A DNA stretch of 64,000 nt from Luteimonas padinae (GTDB lineage Bacteria; Pseudomonadota; Gammaproteobacteria; Xanthomonadales; Xanthomonadaceae). The stretch spans positions 49,111 through 113,110 of the forward strand of contig NZ_BMZT01000011.1 of NCBI RefSeq assembly GCF_014652935.1. The letters run 5' to 3'. Below, one piece after another: positions 17,858-28,944 of the stretch (its first letter is position 1; each line of letters begins with the position of its first letter). The notes under the pieces were generated by a model, which was not told where the DNA came from, did no database searches, and saw only the letters and a program-made list of their open reading frames with translations. The position numbers and the translations under genes are program-made.

Positions 17858-19078
17858 ATGACGGCGACTCATGACGTGGTGATCATCGGCGGCGGCCTGG
17901 TGGGTGCAAGCCTGGCCATCGCCCTGGAAGGCAGCGGCCTGGACGTGGCGATGGTGGAAGCCGCGCCGGCGACGGCGATGCCGGCGGTCTTCGACGAACG
18001 CAACCTCAGCTTCGCCGATGCCACGGTCAACGCGCTCACCGCCCTGGGGGTGATGCAGCGCCTGCGCGCGCCCACCGGCGCGATCGTCCGCATCCACGTC
18101 AGCCGCCGCGGAGACTTCGGCCGCGTGCTGCTGGAGGCGAAGGACCACGGCCGCGAGGCCTTCGGGCAGGTGGTGGTGGCGCGCGATTTCGGCGAGGCGC
18201 TGGAATCGCGGCTGTCCGACGTCACCGGGCTCGAGCGGCATCGCGGCACCCGCTTCACCGGCTTCGCGCCCGACGCGGATGGCTGCCGGGTGCTCGAGCT
18301 TGCCGGCGAAGGGCCGTTGCGGCTGCGCGCGCGCCTGGTGGTCGCCGCCGACGGTGCGGCCAGCGGGGTGCGCGACGCGCTGGGCATCGCCACGACCCGA
18401 CACGATTACGACCAGGTGCTCACGGTCGCGCGGCTGACCGCGGCGCGTGCGCCCGACGGCACCGCCTACGAGCGCCTGGGCGACGACGGCCCGACCGCGC
18501 TGCTGCCGCGCGGCGACCGCGCCTGGGGCCTGGTGCACGGCGTCGCAGCCGCCGAGGCGCAGGCGGTGCAGGCGCTGGACGACGCCGGGTTCCTGGCGCG
18601 CGTGCAGGACGCCTTCGGCTGGCGCCTCGGGCGCCTGCGTTCGGTGGGGCCGCGCAGCGCCTATCCGGCGGTCGCGGTGCGCGCAGCGGCGACGGTCGCC
18701 GCGCGCGCGGTGCTGGTCGGCAACGCCGCGCAGAGCATCCATCCGGTGGGCGCGCAGGGCTTCAACCTCGGCCTGCGCGACGCCCTGATCCTGGCGGAGC
18801 TGCTGGTGTCCTGCGCGCGCGAGGGCGGCGACCCCGGCGGCGATGCGCTGCTGCAGGCCCACGGCGCGCGTCGTCGCGAGGACCGCGGCCGTACGCTTGA
18901 TTTCTCGCATGGCCTCGCACGGCTGACCTCGAATCCCGGACACGGCGCCTCGCTGCTGCGCGGGGCCGGCCTGGTGGCGCTGGCGGCGTTGCCGGGGCTG
19001 CAGGCCGCCATCGCCGGCGGTGCCATGGGCTATCGCGGCGACGTGCCGGCGGCCTGCCGCGGCGGAGGCCCGCGATGA
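17858..19078 (+). CDS. ubiH: UbiH/UbiF/COQ6-family flavin monooxygenase
   Basis: This 406-residue FAD hydroxylase belongs to the ubiquinone-biosynthesis family that hydroxylates the octaprenyl ring. Motifs are the N-terminal dinucleotide fold DVVIIGGGLVGASLA, the mid-protein RLVVAADGAASGVRD (DG motif), and ARAVLVGNAAQSIHPVGAQGFNLGLRDA. That last stretch contains the GD-like NAAQSIHPVGAQG, where Asn replaces the usual Asp in GDAAH. The start ATG at 17858 is chosen over an upstream in-frame ATG because the fold begins right after it. Assignment to UbiH rather than UbiF/UbiI is by position and overall similarity only. Confidence 0.85.
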   Translation: MTATHDVVIIGGGLVGASLAIALEGSGLDVAMVEAAPATAMPAVFDERNLSFADATVNALTALGVMQRLRAPTGAIVRIHVSRRGDFGRVLLEAKDHGREAFGQVVVARDFGEALESRLSDVTGLERHRGTRFTGFAPDADGCRVLELAGEGPLRLRARLVVAADGAASGVRDALGIATTRHDYDQVLTVARLTAARAPDGTAYERLGDDGPTALLPRGDRAWGLVHGVAAAEAQAVQALDDAGFLARVQDAFGWRLGRLRSVGPRSAYPAVAVRAAATVAARAVLVGNAAQSIHPVGAQGFNLGLRDALILAELLVSCAREGGDPGGDALLQAHGARRREDRGRTLDFSHGLARLTSNPGHGASLLRGAGLVALAALPGLQAAIAGGAMGYRGDVPAACRGGGPR

Positions 19079-20265
19079 GCCGCGGCATGGTCGATGTGGC
19101 CGTCGCCGGCGGCGGCGTGGTTGGTGCCGCGGCGGCGCTGGCGCTGGCGCGGCTCGGGCTGTCGGTGGTGCTGGTCGAAGGCCGCGCGCCGCCGCCCTGG
19201 TCGGAAGCGCGTCCCGACCTCCGCGTCTTCGCCTTCGCCCACGACAATGCCGCGCTGTTCGATGCCATGGGCGCCTGGGACGGCGTCGCCGGCCGCGACG
19301 GCAGGCCCACGCGACTGCAGCCCTATCGCCGCATGCGGGTCTGGGACGCGGCCGGCGGCGGCGAGCTGGCCTTCGACGCCGACCGCCTCGGCCGGCGCGA
19401 ACTCGGCTGGATCGTCGAGAACGGCCTGCTGGTCGATCGTCTCTGGGCCTGCCTGCCCGGCGCCGGCGTGGACCTGCGCTGCCCCGCGCGCGTCGAGGCG
19501 CTGGAACAGGACGAGCGCGGCGTCCGCCTGCGCCTGGACGATGGCAGCCGGCTGGCGGCGCGGATCGTGCTCGCGGCCGACGGCGCCGGCTCCACCCTGC
19601 GCCAGCTGGCGGGCATCGACACCAGCGGGCACGGCTACAGCCAGTCCGGCGTGGTCGGCTATGTGCGCACCGGGCATCCGCACGACGCGACGGCGTGGCA
19701 GCGCTTCCTGCCCGGGGGGCCGCTGGCCTTCCTTCCGTTCGCCGACGGCAGCTGTTCGATCGTCTGGTCCCTGCCGACCGCCGAGGCCGAGGCGGCACTG
19801 GCGATGGACGACGCGACGTTCGGGGCGTCCCTGGCGCGTGCGTTCGACCGCCGGCTCGGGGACGTCGAACCGTGTTCGCCGCGGGCCGCCTTCCCGCTCC
19901 GCCTGCAGCTGGCCGAGCGCTATTCCCAAGGGCGCGTGCTGCTGCTCGGCGACGCCGCGCACGTGATGCATCCGCTCGCGGGCCAGGGCGTCAATGTCGG
20001 CCTGCGCGACGTGGCGGCGCTGCGCGACTCCGTCGCCGCGGCGCTCGCGCAGCGCCAGGCCTGGGACACGCCCCAGCGCATCGCGCGCTGGGCGCGGACG
20101 CGGCGCAGCGAGGCCACGCTCGCGGCGCGCGCCTTCGACGCCATCAATCGCGTCTACACCAGCCCGTCGCCCGCGGCGGTGCTCCTGCGCGGACACGCGC
20201 TCGGCATCGCCGGCCGCGTGCCGCCAGTGACGGGCGCGCTGTGGCGGCGCGCGGCGGGGATCTGA
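19075..20265 (+). CDS. UbiH/UbiI/VisC-family flavin monooxygenase
   Basis: This is a second FAD-dependent ubiquinone-type hydroxylase of 396 residues, coupled to the first by an ATGA overlap. It has DVAVAGGGVVGAAAALALARLGL (FAD fold, seen as AVAGGGVVGAAAAL), RIVLAADGAGSTLRQLAG and VLLLGDAAHVMHPLAGQGVNVGLRD, of which GDAAHVMHPLAGQGVN is the family signature. The tandem pair probably performs two of the three ring hydroxylations in coenzyme Q synthesis, acting at the inner membrane. Which carbon it modifies (C5, UbiI, or C6, UbiF) cannot be decided here. Confidence 0.88.
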   Translation: MSRGMVDVAVAGGGVVGAAAALALARLGLSVVLVEGRAPPPWSEARPDLRVFAFAHDNAALFDAMGAWDGVAGRDGRPTRLQPYRRMRVWDAAGGGELAFDADRLGRRELGWIVENGLLVDRLWACLPGAGVDLRCPARVEALEQDERGVRLRLDDGSRLAARIVLAADGAGSTLRQLAGIDTSGHGYSQSGVVGYVRTGHPHDATAWQRFLPGGPLAFLPFADGSCSIVWSLPTAEAEAALAMDDATFGASLARAFDRRLGDVEPCSPRAAFPLRLQLAERYSQGRVLLLGDAAHVMHPLAGQGVNVGLRDVAALRDSVAAALAQRQAWDTPQRIARWARTRRSEATLAARAFDAINRVYTSPSPAAVLLRGHALGIAGRVPPVTGALWRRAAGI

Positions 20266-20289
20266 TCCCGGCCGGCGCACCGCGCCGGA

Positions 20290-21048
20290 TCAACGCATCC
20301 AGCCCTTCAGCTCGCCGGCATCGAGCACGCCGTCGCCGTTGTTGTCGACCGCGCGGAACTCGGCGGTCAGCGTGGGATTGGAGCGCGCCTCGGCGCGGCT
20401 GATGCGGCCGTCACCGTTGCTGTCCATGGCGGCCATGTCGATGCGGTATTCGCCGACCACGGAGTCCGGCGCGCTGTTGGTGATCGTCACCTGCGGCTCG
20501 CTCGGATAGGTGACTTCCGGCGGCGTCCGCGGCGGCGGCGCCGGCGGCGCGTTGGCGGCTGCGCGCGCGGCGTCGGCCGCCGCCTGCGCTTCCATGGCCG
20601 CTTCGCGGGCGACGCTGCCCGCCGCGCTGGCATCCGCCGCGGCTCCGCGCGACTGCGCGGCGACCTGGGCGGGCTGCGCGGCGCCCCCGCGGGCCGCGGC
20701 GCTGGCGCCGCCGGCCTCGTTGCCGGCGCTGCCCGCCGCGTGGGCGGCGCGTTCGGCGCGGCGGGAGGCCTGGTCGGCCTGCCAGGCGCTGTATTCCGCC
20801 TGGGCCTGACCCTCGGCCGTCACTGCGCCGGCGCGGCGCTGCTGTTCCGCCTGCTCCGCGGCCTCGCGCGCTAGCCGTGCATCCTGTTCGGCCGCGCGCG
20901 CGTCCTGCTGGGCCGCGCGCGTCTTGTCGTCGGTGGTGGTCTGCAGGCCCACGCTCTGCGCCGCCTGCGCGAACAGGGGGCCGCTGGTGCCAAGGGCGGC
21001 GGCGAACAGGGCCAGACCGAGGGGGTGCTGGATCATGCGCTTGTTCAT
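20290..21048 (-). CDS. Exported EF-hand protein with Ala/Gln/Arg-rich helical region
   Basis: This 252-residue protein has a signal peptide (HPLGLALFAAALGTSGPLFAQA) and a long low-complexity region of Ala, Gln, Glu and Arg (about 35-165) likely to form helix or coiled coil. A Pro-rich hinge (PPAPPPRTPPEV) leads to two EF-hand loops at the C-terminus, DSNGDGRISRAE and DNNGDGVLDAGE, both with complete calcium-ligand spacing. It is probably a periplasmic or surface calcium-binding protein of unknown role. The ATG at 21048 is the only start that places a signal peptide first. The gene is convergent with the flavin hydroxylase pair, 24 bases away. Confidence 0.82.
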   Translation of the reverse strand: MNKRMIQHPLGLALFAAALGTSGPLFAQAAQSVGLQTTTDDKTRAAQQDARAAEQDARLAREAAEQAEQQRRAGAVTAEGQAQAEYSAWQADQASRRAERAAHAAGSAGNEAGGASAAARGGAAQPAQVAAQSRGAAADASAAGSVAREAAMEAQAAADAARAAANAPPAPPPRTPPEVTYPSEPQVTITNSAPDSVVGEYRIDMAAMDSNGDGRISRAEARSNPTLTAEFRAVDNNGDGVLDAGELKGWMR

Positions 21049-21116
21049 GGGTGGGTCCCGTGGTGTGTGGATCGCACGCCACGCTAGTCCGCGGCCAATG
21101 AAGCCGCAGTCAGGAT

Positions 21117-22247
21117 TCACCTGCCGGCCGCTGAATGCCCTGCCTGGCCACCGCGGGCGGGGAGCGCGAGGACGGTGATCTCCTCGCGGTCGTGGTAGAG
21201 CTGCCGGGCGCGCAGTTCCAGCGGTCGCCCGGCCTCGCGGGCGAACAGCTCCAGGCACAGCGAAGTTTCCAGCCAGCGCTTCTTCATCGGCAGCTTGAGG
21301 TTGAACACCGCCTGCCGGCACCAGCCCTCGCGGAACCAGGTGGCCATGCGCGAAGCGACCCGGCGCGGCTGCTCGACCATGTCGCAGACCATCCAGTCCA
21401 GCGCGCGCGGCGGCTGCCAGCGGAAGCCGTCCTCGCGCAGGTGCTCGACGCCGCCGGCATCGAGGACGTGCTGTCGCAGCGGCCCGTTGTCGACCGAGGT
21501 GACGTGCAGGCCGGCGCGCTGCAGCACCCAGGTCCAGCCGCCGGGCGCGGCGCCGAGGTCGGCGGCGGTCATACCTGCGCGCAGCAGGCGCGTGCGCTCG
21601 TCGTCGTCGAGCAGGGTCTGGAAGGCCTCGTCGAGCTTCAGCGCCGAGCGCGAGGGCGCGTCGCGGTGCAGGCGCAGGCGCGGCACGCCCATCGGCCAGG
21701 CTGACGCGTCGGCGGGATCGGCAACCGCCAGCAGCAGGTGGTTGCCGGCGAGCAGGCAGACGTGCAGGCGCGGGCGCCGCGGCTCATCCTTGGCGGCGAG
21801 GAGGCCGGCCTTGCGCAGCGCCGGCCGCAGGGCGTTGCCGAGCGCGCGCGCCAGGCCGGCCAGCGGCCGGGCGGCGTCGCTGTCGGGATGCTCGACGACC
21901 AGGGCGCCGAAGGCCGGGGCGGTGGCGCCGGCCTGCGTCGCGAGCGCGGCCAGGATGGGCGTGACCCGGTCGCTGGTGTCGATGCCGTCCAGCGTGGCCA
22001 GCAGCCGCAGCTTCTGCCGCGCGAACACCAGCGAGCGCCAGGGCAGGGCGCGCGACAGCGCGGCTCCATCGGCCCCGGGCGCGAGGAAGCGGACGTAGCC
22101 GCTGCCGCGCCCGGTCGCGGCGTAGCCGTGCTGGCCGGCCGCCGCCGCGCGCTCGCCCAGTTCGGCCGCGAGCTCGGGCTCGAAGCCGGCGCGGCAGTAG
22201 CACAGCAGCCCGGATGCGTCCGCCGCGGGCGCCTGCGCGTCGTGCAT
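21117..22247 (-). CDS. rlmM: 23S rRNA 2'-O-ribose C2498 methyltransferase RlmM
   Basis: RlmM methylates the ribose of C2498 in 23S rRNA. The 376-residue protein has an N-terminal THUMP-like region starting CYCRAGFEPELAAELGERA. The C-terminal Rossmann domain has SAM motif DLGAAPGGWTWVL and later DWMVCDMVEQPRRVA, VFNLKLPMKKRW and LYHDREEITVLALP. Those supply the Lys-Asp-Lys-Glu catalytic residues of 2'-O-methyltransferases. The length is close to E. coli RlmM (366). The start overlaps the preceding deaminase stop by one base (TGATG). Confidence 0.95.
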   Translation of the reverse strand: MHDAQAPAADASGLLCYCRAGFEPELAAELGERAAAAGQHGYAATGRGSGYVRFLAPGADGAALSRALPWRSLVFARQKLRLLATLDGIDTSDRVTPILAALATQAGATAPAFGALVVEHPDSDAARPLAGLARALGNALRPALRKAGLLAAKDEPRRPRLHVCLLAGNHLLLAVADPADASAWPMGVPRLRLHRDAPSRSALKLDEAFQTLLDDDERTRLLRAGMTAADLGAAPGGWTWVLQRAGLHVTSVDNGPLRQHVLDAGGVEHLREDGFRWQPPRALDWMVCDMVEQPRRVASRMATWFREGWCRQAVFNLKLPMKKRWLETSLCLELFAREAGRPLELRARQLYHDREEITVLALPARGGQAGHSAAGR

Positions 22248-22834
22248 CAGTAGCGTTGCCCGCCGGCGCGGCCGTAGGCGGCCAGCACTTCGCGTGCCTG
22301 CTCGCGGGCGATGTCGCGCACCACCTCGATGCCGCGGCGGGCCAGCTCGCCCGGCCAGTCGGCCGGCAGCGGGCCTTCGTCGAACTCGGTGAGCGCGTGC
22401 ACGTCCTCGGCGCGGGCGCCGATCAGCAGGCGGTCGACGCCGGCCCAGACGGTGGCGCCATAGCATTGGCAGCAGGGCTGGGCCGAGGTCGCGAGCGTGT
22501 ACGGGCCGCAGGGGCGGCCGGCCTCGTCGAGGTTGATGCGCGCGCGGCCCAGCGCCTGCTGGGCCAGCATGTAGGTGAAGTTCTCGGCGTGGGCCAGCGA
22601 GGTCGACTGCGGCAGCACCACGTTGACCCCGGCGGCGACCACGCGGTCGTCGGGGCCGAACAGCACCGCGCCGAAGGGGCCGCCGGTGGCTTCGGCGACG
22701 TTGCGGCCGGCCAGGGCGATGGCCAGCGCGACCTTGTCGGCGTCGGTGGCATAGGCGCGGCCGCGGTCGAGCAGGCCTTCGACCCAGGCCGGCAGCCGCA
22801 GCGCCACGCCCGTGGGGAGGGTGGCCAGGCTCAT
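22247..22834 (-). CDS. Cytidine/guanine deaminase-fold protein
   Basis: This 195-residue zinc deaminase has the HAE motif (His82-Ala-Glu84, with the proton-shuttling glutamate) and PCCQC (Cys121 and Cys124 as zinc ligands). The family includes guanine deaminase, tRNA adenosine deaminase and related nucleoside deaminases. Context (GGPFGAVLF, TSAQPCCQCYGATVWAG) is nearest to guanine/nucleoside deaminases rather than TadA. The ATG overlaps the preceding lipoprotein stop (ATGA), so it is co-transcribed with rlmM. The substrate is not resolved. Confidence 0.87.
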   Translation of the reverse strand: MSLATLPTGVALRLPAWVEGLLDRGRAYATDADKVALAIALAGRNVAEATGGPFGAVLFGPDDRVVAAGVNVVLPQSTSLAHAENFTYMLAQQALGRARINLDEAGRPCGPYTLATSAQPCCQCYGATVWAGVDRLLIGARAEDVHALTEFDEGPLPADWPGELARRGIEVVRDIAREQAREVLAAYGRAGGQRY

Positions 22835-23235
22835 CGGGCCACCGCCCCGCCGGACTGGGCCGGCTCGCAGGTGTTGGACACGCAGGCGCAGGCCTCGATC
22901 TCGCGGAAGCCGCAGACGCCGGCCATGCCCGCATCCGCGCAGGCGGCCTGCACCGCCTTCGGATCGGGCTGAGCGGCGGTGTTCACGCAGGACGGGGAAT
23001 AGCCGCAGCAGCTGCCGACGTCCTTCACCGCGCAGTCGCTGTCCACGCGGCAGCTGCGGTCGAGATCGGGGACGCCGGACACCGCCGGACGGGCGGGCTG
23101 CGCGGGCATCGGCGTGGCCGGTTGGGGATCGGACATCGGCGGTGCCTGCACGCTGCCGCCGGGCTGGGCGGCGCTGCAGGCCGCCAGCAGCAGGGCGAGC
23201 AGGGCGATGGACGCGGACGGGATGATCCGGCGCAT
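22831..23235 (-). CDS. Small cysteine-rich lipoprotein
   Basis: This 134-residue predicted lipoprotein starts MRRIIPSASIALLALLLAAC with a clean LAAC lipobox. After a Pro/Ala-rich spacer it has a compact Cys-rich domain (RSCRVDSDCAVKDVGSCCGY ... CVNT ... CADAG ... VCGF ... CACVSNTC). The many cysteines probably form disulfides in the periplasm. An ATG 33 bases upstream is in frame but would put charged residues ahead of the signal, so 23235 is chosen. I do not assign a function. It heads the lipoprotein-deaminase-rlmM set. Confidence 0.78.
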   Translation of the reverse strand: MRRIIPSASIALLALLLAACSAAQPGGSVQAPPMSDPQPATPMPAQPARPAVSGVPDLDRSCRVDSDCAVKDVGSCCGYSPSCVNTAAQPDPKAVQAACADAGMAGVCGFREIEACACVSNTCEPAQSGGAVAR

Positions 23236-23319
23236 TGAAGTCTCCGTGTCGTGGACGTCGCCGGGCATGGTAGCCCCGGCGGGTGCCGGCGCCGGCGAAG
23301 GCCGGCGCGGTGCCGGCCG

Positions 23320-25071
<1,752 letters not shown>

Positions 25072-25257
25072 GCGGGTTCGTCGGGGAAGCGGGCGCGGGC
25101 CTGCGCCGTGGACCGGGCAGTGTAGCGGAGCGGCGCGCGCGAGACCGCCCCGCGGTGGCCGGGGGTGGAGGCGTGCGGACGGTGGCGCGGCGCGCCTTGG
25201 AGAGCGCCCGGACAGCCCACATCATGGAAGGCACACGCCTGCGCGAGGAAGTCCACG

Positions 25258-25830
25258 ATGAACGATGTCCACCACGTCCACGGCCGCCCGCTGCGCGGCG
25301 ATTTCCCGGGCATGTCCCGCGTGGCCTTCGGCATGGGCTGCTTCTGGGGCGCCGAGCGCCTGTTCTGGACGCTGCCGGGCGTCGTGACCACCGCCGTGGG
25401 CTACGCCGGGGGCAGCACCGACGCGCCCACCTATCGTGAGGTCTGCAGCGGCCGCACCGGGCATGCCGAGGTGGTGCTGGTGGTCTACGACCCGGCCGCG
25501 GTCGACTTCACGGCCCTGCTGGCCCGCTTCTGGGAAGGCCACGACCCGACCCAGGGCATGCGCCAGGGCAACGACGTCGGCAGCCAGTACCGCTCGGTGA
25601 TCCACTGCGACACGGCTGCGCAGTACGCGGCGGCGCTGGCCAGCCGCGACGCCTACCAGCAGCGGCTTTCGGCCGCCGGCCACGGCGCGATCACCACGGA
25701 GGTCGTGCATCCGGCGCCGCCCTTCCACTACGCGGAAGAGGAGCACCAGCAGTATCTGTCGAAGCATCCCGGCGGCTACTGCGGCCTCGGCGGCACCGGC
25801 GTCAGCTGCCAGGCGGGCGCCGTCGCCTGA
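25258..25830 (+). CDS. msrA: Peptide methionine sulfoxide reductase MsrA
   Basis: MsrA reduces the S-epimer of methionine sulfoxide in proteins. The 190-residue protein has the catalytic Cys in [14 protein letters not shown], followed by [25 protein letters not shown] and the substrate pocket [23 protein letters not shown] (seen as [19 protein letters not shown]). C-terminal resolving cysteines are in [15 protein letters not shown]. The start at 25258 gives a short leader before the conserved core. It lies near the oxyR/ahp block, suggesting a shared oxidative-stress theme, though no OxyR site was seen at its own promoter. Confidence 0.96.
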   Translation: MNDVHHVHGRPLRGDFPGMSRVAFGMGCFWGAERLFWTLPGVVTTAVGYAGGSTDAPTYREVCSGRTGHAEVVLVVYDPAAVDFTALLARFWEGHDPTQGMRQGNDVGSQYRSVIHCDTAAQYAAALASRDAYQQRLSAAGHGAITTEVVHPAPPFHYAEEEHQQYLSKHPGGYCGLGGTGVSCQAGAVA

Positions 25831-25875
25831 CCGGGCTGCGCCGGCCATGCGCCACCGCCTCGGCACACTCCTCGC

Positions 25876-26243
25876 CTGTCGACGGCCATCAAGTATCTGA
25901 CCCGGTCGACCTGGTCGCACGCGGCGCTGTCCGCCGGTGACCGCCTGGGCGGCATCGCGATGCTGGTGGAGGCGGGCGTGGTGGAGGGCGTGCGGCTGGT
26001 GCCGCTGTCTGCTCCACCCTGCTGGCACAGGCCTTCGAATCGATCCGCTATCCGATCCTGCCGCTGGTCGAATCGATCCCGTCGGAACATCCGGGCGCGG
26101 CGCGGGCGCGCAGCGAGATCCTGCACATCCGCAACTGGTCGCTGTTCGTGCAGCGCGACTTCGACATCCCGCCGTACTTCAGCATCGCCAAGCCACGCCT
26201 GGACGAGGGCTTCGACTACCGCGCACTGCGCTGGGAAGACTAG
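25876..26243 (+). pseudogene. Remnant of a YiiX/NlpC-P60-like 'lipo-like' protein gene
   Basis: No intact frame covers this stretch. From 25876 one frame reads LSTAIKYLTRSTWSHAALSAGDRLGG ... VEGVRLVPL, where TWSHAAL is the catalytic His region of YiiX-type permuted papain-fold proteins. At about 26009-26012 the frame changes and continues as STLLAQAFESIRYPILPLVESI to FDYRALRWED and a stop. Xanthomonad lipo-like proteins have these two blocks about 100 residues apart with a Cys just before STL, so the middle has been deleted. The N-terminus is also absent. The stop shares the bases CTAG with the convergent oxyR stop. The family call comes from memory of the motifs. Confidence 0.7.
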
Positions 26244-27193
26244 ACGCCGGCGGCGCCCGGGACGTGGATCGGGGCGGTGGTATCCGGCACCGGCGGCTGC
26301 AGCAGGTCCGGCGGCAGGCCGCGGATGACTCCGGCGAGCTGGCGCAGGAAACCGCCCATCGCCGTGCTCCGGCGCCAGACCATGGCGATGCGGCGGCTGG
26401 GTGCGGGGTCGCGGAAGTCGACCAGTTCGATGTTCTCGGAGCGCGCGACGGGCGGCTTCACCGCCAGCGTCGGCAGCAGGGTCACGCCGACGCTGGCCGC
26501 CACCATCTGGCGCAGGGTTTCCAGGCTGGTGGCCTGGAAGCCGTCCTTCTCGCCGGCGCCGGCCAGATGGCAGACGTCGAGCGCCTGGTCGCGCAGGCAG
26601 TGGCCGTCGGCGAGCAGCAGCAGGCGCTCGTCGACAAGGTCATCGAGCGAGATGCGGCCGCGCCCGGCGAGCGGATGCGCTTCGGGCACCGCGAGCACGA
26701 ACGGCTCCTCGAACAGGAATTCGACCTCGAGCTGGTCGTCGCCCACCGGCAGCGCGAGGAGGGCGGCATCCAGCCGGCCCTGCTGGAGGCGTTCGAGGAG
26801 CACATCGCTCTTCTCCTCCACCAGCAGCAGCTCGAGCTCGGGGAAGCGCTTGCGGATCGCCGGCACCACGTGCGGCAGCAGGTAGGGGCCCAGGGTCGGG
26901 AAGAGGCCGAGCGTGACCCGGCCGGCCTCCGGGTCCTGGCTGCGCCGCGCGGCCTCGCGCATCTCCTCGACGTCGGCCACGATCCGGCGCGCGCGGGCGG
27001 CGACGTCGCGGCCCGCGGGCGTGAGCATCACGTTGCGCGGGGCGCGCTCCACCAGGGCCACGCCCAGCTCCTCCTCCAGCTTGCGGATCTGGGTCGACAG
27101 CGTGGGCTGGCTGACGAAGCTCGCCGCCGCGGCCTTGCCGAAGTGCAGGTGGTCGGCGAGGGCGATGAAGTAGCTCAGGTCGCGCAGGTTCAT
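26240..27193 (-). CDS. oxyR: Hydrogen peroxide sensor-regulator OxyR
   Basis: OxyR is a LysR-family regulator activated by peroxide through a disulfide. The 317-residue protein has the N-terminal winged helix (MNLRDLSYFIALADHLHFGKAAAASFVSQPTLSTQIRKLEEELG, seen in parts SQPTLSTQIRKLEEELG). The redox pair is Cys199 and Cys208 in DGHCLRDQALDVCHLAG, the same numbering as E. coli OxyR. Thr100 in FPTLGPYLLP is also conserved. It is the third gene of the ahpC-ahpF-oxyR order reported for Xanthomonas, 37 bases after ahpF. A matching operator is seen at 29760. Confidence 0.96.
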   Translation of the reverse strand: MNLRDLSYFIALADHLHFGKAAAASFVSQPTLSTQIRKLEEELGVALVERAPRNVMLTPAGRDVAARARRIVADVEEMREAARRSQDPEAGRVTLGLFPTLGPYLLPHVVPAIRKRFPELELLLVEEKSDVLLERLQQGRLDAALLALPVGDDQLEVEFLFEEPFVLAVPEAHPLAGRGRISLDDLVDERLLLLADGHCLRDQALDVCHLAGAGEKDGFQATSLETLRQMVAASVGVTLLPTLAVKPPVARSENIELVDFRDPAPSRRIAMVWRRSTAMGGFLRQLAGVIRGLPPDLLQPPVPDTTAPIHVPGAAGV

Positions 27194-27230
27194 GGCGATG
27201 CCTCGTTGGCGGCCGCGGCGGCTGCGGCGC

Positions 27231-28826
27231 TCAGGCCGTGGCCGCCTCGGCGTCGGCCGCGGTCGCGGCCGGGCTGCTGCTCCGGATCAGGTGGTCGAAC
27301 GCGCTGAGCGCGGCCTTGGCGCCTTCGCCCATGGCGATGACGATCTGCTTGTAGGGCACGGTGGTGGCGTCGCCGGCGGCGAACACACCCGGCAGCGAGG
27401 TGCGGCCGGCGGCGTCGACGACGATCTCGCCGCGCGGGCTGAGCTCGATCGCGTCCTTCAGCCATTCGGTGTTGGGCAGCAGGCCGATCTGCACGAACAC
27501 GCCCTCCAGCTCCACGCGGTGGGAATCGCCGCCGACGCGGTCGCGGTAGACCAGGCCGTTGACGCGCTTGCCGTCGCCGAGCACTTCGGTGGTCTGCGCC
27601 GAGGTGATGATGCGGACGTTCGGCAGGCTGCGCAGCTTGCGCTGCAGCACCTCGTCGGCGCGCAGCTGCGAGTCGAATTCGATGAGCGTCACGTGGGCGA
27701 CGAGGCCGGCCAGGTCGATCGCCGCCTCCACGCCGGAGTTGCCGCCGCCGATCACCGCCACGCGCTTGCCCTTGAACAGCGGGCCGTCGCAGTGCGGGCA
27801 GTAGGCCACGCCCTTGTTGCGGTACTGGTCCTCGCCGGGGACGCCCATCTGGCGCCAGCGCGCGCCGGTGGCGAGCACCACGGTGCGGCCGCGCACGCTG
27901 GCGCCGCTCTCGAGCTCGATGGTGGTCACGCCGTCGGCGTCCTGGCTCAGCGACTTCGCGCGCTGCAGGTTCATGATGTCGACGTCGTACTCGCGCACGT
28001 GCGCCTCCAGCTGCGCGGCGAAGCGCGGGCCCTCGGTGTGCGGCACCGAGATGAAGTTCTCGATCGACATGGTGTCCAGCACCTGGCCGCCGAAGCGCTC
28101 GGAGGCGACGCCGGTGCGGATGCCCTTGCGCGCGGCGTAGATCGCGGCCGCGGCGCCGGCGGGGCCGCCGCCGACCACCAGCACGTCGAACACGTCCTTC
28201 TTCGCGATCGCCGCGGCGTCGCGCCTGGCGGCGCCGGTGTCGAGCTTCGCGACGATCTGCTCCAGGCTCATCCGGCCCTGGTCGAAGACCTCGCCGTTGA
28301 GGAACACGGTGGGCACCGACATGATCTCGCGCGCCTCGACCTCGTCCTGGAACAGGGCGCCGTCGATGGACACGTGGTGGATGTTCGGGTTCAGCACCGC
28401 CGCCAGGTTCAGCGCCTGGACCACGTCCGGGCAGTTCTGGCAGGACAGCGAGAAATAGGTCTCGAAGCGGTATTCGCCCTCGAGGTTGCGGACCTGCTCG
28501 AGCAGCTCCGGCGCCGCCTTCGACGGATGGCCGCCGACCTGCAGCAGGGCCAGCACCAGCGAGGTGAACTCGTGGCCCATCGGCAGACCGGCGAAGCGCA
28601 GGTCGATGTCGTGGCCGGGCGAGGTGATGGCGAAGGACGGCTTGCGGTGGGCGTCGTCGCGCGAGACCTCGACCGTGACCTTGTCCGACAGCGCGCGGAT
28701 GTCCTCGAGCAGTTCGAGCATCTCCGCCGACTTGGTGCCGTCGTCGACGCTGGCGACCAGCACGACGGGGCGCTGCAGGCGCTCGAGGTAGGCCTTGAGC
28801 TGGGTCTTGAGATCGTCTTCGAGCAT
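27231..28826 (-). CDS. ahpF: Alkyl hydroperoxide reductase subunit F
   Basis: AhpF passes electrons from NADH through FAD and two disulfide centres to AhpC. The 531-residue protein has an N-terminal double-thioredoxin domain with [11 protein letters not shown] thioredoxin-reductase-like part follows, with FAD fold [20 protein letters not shown], active-site [13 protein letters not shown] and NADH fold [34 protein letters not shown] is the terminal FAD-binding motif. CCAGGAGTCCGCC just before the ATG is a good ribosome site. The ahpC-ahpF spacer holds an inverted repeat pair. Confidence 0.97.
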   Translation of the reverse strand: MLEDDLKTQLKAYLERLQRPVVLVASVDDGTKSAEMLELLEDIRALSDKVTVEVSRDDAHRKPSFAITSPGHDIDLRFAGLPMGHEFTSLVLALLQVGGHPSKAAPELLEQVRNLEGEYRFETYFSLSCQNCPDVVQALNLAAVLNPNIHHVSIDGALFQDEVEAREIMSVPTVFLNGEVFDQGRMSLEQIVAKLDTGAARRDAAAIAKKDVFDVLVVGGGPAGAAAAIYAARKGIRTGVASERFGGQVLDTMSIENFISVPHTEGPRFAAQLEAHVREYDVDIMNLQRAKSLSQDADGVTTIELESGASVRGRTVVLATGARWRQMGVPGEDQYRNKGVAYCPHCDGPLFKGKRVAVIGGGNSGVEAAIDLAGLVAHVTLIEFDSQLRADEVLQRKLRSLPNVRIITSAQTTEVLGDGKRVNGLVYRDRVGGDSHRVELEGVFVQIGLLPNTEWLKDAIELSPRGEIVVDAAGRTSLPGVFAAGDATTVPYKQIVIAMGEGAKAALSAFDHLIRSSSPAATAADAEAATA

Positions 28827-28944
28827 GGCGGACTCCTGGATAACGGCAAGGCGGGGGCCTGCGGCCCGTCAATGCGACGGGTCGCCACCGGCGTGGGGAT
28901 GGACCGCAGGCCGCGCCAGGGCACGGACTCCGGTCCAGCCCCAC

